NCBI GenBank assembly: GCA_021781855.1 | Contig: JAJXWC010000137.1 | Coordinates: 1-6,226, forward strand | Length of the DNA stretch: 6,226 bases | Direction: 5' to 3' | Origin: Bacillota bacterium | GTDB taxonomy: Bacteria; Bacillota; Bacilli; Lactobacillales; Streptococcaceae | Part shown: one piece after another, positions 5,347 through 6,226 of the stretch | Layout: each line of letters starts with the position of its first letter | How positions within the stretch are numbered: the stretch's first letter is position 1 | Made by a program: the position numbers and the translations under genes | The notes under the pieces: generated by a model | The model's database searches: none | What the model was told of the DNA's origin: nothing | The model's input: the letters and a program-made list of their open reading frames with translations, nothing else

Positions 5347-6226
5347 GATGAACTCCCTTTTCTACCAATCTTTCGAGTTCTGTGAGCCTTCTTTCAAACA
5401 GGGCAAATGCAGACTCAAGATAATCTGTTTTTTCCATGTCAACACCCGCTTTAGCAATAACTGAAAGTGGATAATCCGAGCTTCCTGCCTTCAAATAATT
5501 CAAATAGTTCTCACAATCTTCTGATGTCCCATGAACAATTTTTTCAGCCAATGCACTTGCTGCAGCAAACCCCGTTGAATACTGAAAAACATAATAATTA
5601 TAGTAAAAATGCGGAATTCGCGCCCACTCATATTGAATTTCGGGATTTTCTTCAGCTTCTAGCCCATAATATTTTTCGTTAAGTTTCGCATATAAATGAT
5701 TCATGAATTCACTGGTCAACACCTCACCTCGTGCGTCTGCTAAATGAATTTCATGTTCAAACTCAGCAAACTGACTTTGTCGGTAAACTGTACCGCGAAA
5801 GCCATCAAGCCAATGATTGAGGAGAACAAATTTTTCCTTGTCATCCTTTGCCTCATTAAGCAAGCTTTCTGTCAAAATATTTTCATTGGTCGTTGAAGCA
5901 ATTTCTGCTAGAAAAATCGGATAATCACCATAAACATAAGGCTGATTTTCACGCGTGAATGTGCTGTGCATACTGTGTCCCATTTCGTGAACAAGTGTAA
6001 AGAGGTCATCTAGTGTGCCTTGCCAGTTGAGCAGCATAAAAGCATTTGTATCGTAAGAACCTCCCGAATAAGCTCCAGAACGCTTGCCAACATTTTCTTC
6101 AACATCAATCCAGCGTTCATCAAACGCACGCTTTACCCGCTTCACATAATCTTCGCCAAAAACGGCCAATACTTCTTGGGCTTTTTTCACTCCATTTTCA
6201 TAATTGAATTTGTAATCAAGATTAGA
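5339..6226 (-). CDS. pepF: Oligoendopeptidase F, C-terminal half (cut by window edge)
   Basis: Zinc metallopeptidase of family M3 that cleaves intracellular oligopeptides, in lactococci used in peptide turnover and nitrogen supply. The frame is open to the right edge, giving 295 residues to the TAA at 5339-5341, about half of the roughly 600-residue family length. The catalytic motif HEMGHSMHS (bases 5963-5989, HEMGH at 5975-5989) supplies two zinc-binding His and the catalytic Glu. The third ligand is probably the Glu in FLAEIASTTNE, 24 residues after the catalytic-motif region starts to close. Upstream, YSGGSYDTNAFMLLNW is the conserved segment before the active site, and the later YNYYVFQYSTGFAAA is also family-typical. 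All of this is in frame with no breaks. The N-terminal half and promoter lie outside the window. Its stop overlaps the methyltransferase start, so the two are very likely co-transcribed. Confidence 0.95.
   Translation of the reverse strand, partial: SNLDYKFNYENGVKKAQEVLAVFGEDYVKRVKRAFDERWIDVEENVGKRSGAYSGGSYDTNAFMLLNWQGTLDDLFTLVHEMGHSMHSTFTRENQPYVYGDYPIFLAEIASTTNENILTESLLNEAKDDKEKFVLLNHWLDGFRGTVYRQSQFAEFEHEIHLADARGEVLTSEFMNHLYAKLNEKYYGLEAEENPEIQYEWARIPHFYYNYYVFQYSTGFAAASALAEKIVHGTSEDCENYLNYLKAGSSDYPLSVIAKAGVDMEKTDYLESAFALFERRLTELERLVEKGVHRA

Overview
The window looks like a chromosomal housekeeping region of a low-GC lactic acid bacterium, most likely a Lactococcus or close relative. This rests on the AlaRS, PrsA/PmpA-type and PepF protein sequences, AGGAGG-type ribosome binding sites, extended -10 promoters and a T-box in front of alaS. 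I cannot fix the species. Every gene I can support is on the minus strand, so the region reads from high to low coordinates.

In transcription order: the 3' half of pepF (oligoendopeptidase F, M3 metallopeptidase) runs in from the right edge. It overlaps by 8 bases a GTG-started O-methyltransferase related to YrrM/TrmR (tRNA wobble-uridine methylation). About 400 non-coding bases follow. Their distal part is a structured, non-coding stretch of unknown nature, and their proximal part carries the prsA promoter (extended -10) and a short leader. prsA, with a TTG start, encodes a PrsA/PmpA-type foldase lipoprotein whose parvulin region lacks the usual catalytic residues. Next come about 440 non-coding bases holding two diverged copies of a hairpin module and then a T-box leader. 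After these come alaS (complete, 873 residues), a 97-base gap with a promoter, and the 5' end of a serine-rich lipoprotein gene cut off by the left edge.

The genes do not form one pathway. PepF acts on intracellular peptides and PrsA on exported proteins. The TrmR-like enzyme and AlaRS both act on tRNA. The T-box is expected to raise alaS expression when uncharged tRNA-Ala builds up.

There is no sign of a new defence system, mobile element, CRISPR array or biosynthetic cluster. The parts most worth a second look are non-coding: the alaS leader (duplicated hairpin module, a hairpin competing with Stem I, no clean intrinsic terminator, possible masking of the ribosome binding site) and the structured stretch between the methyltransferase and prsA.
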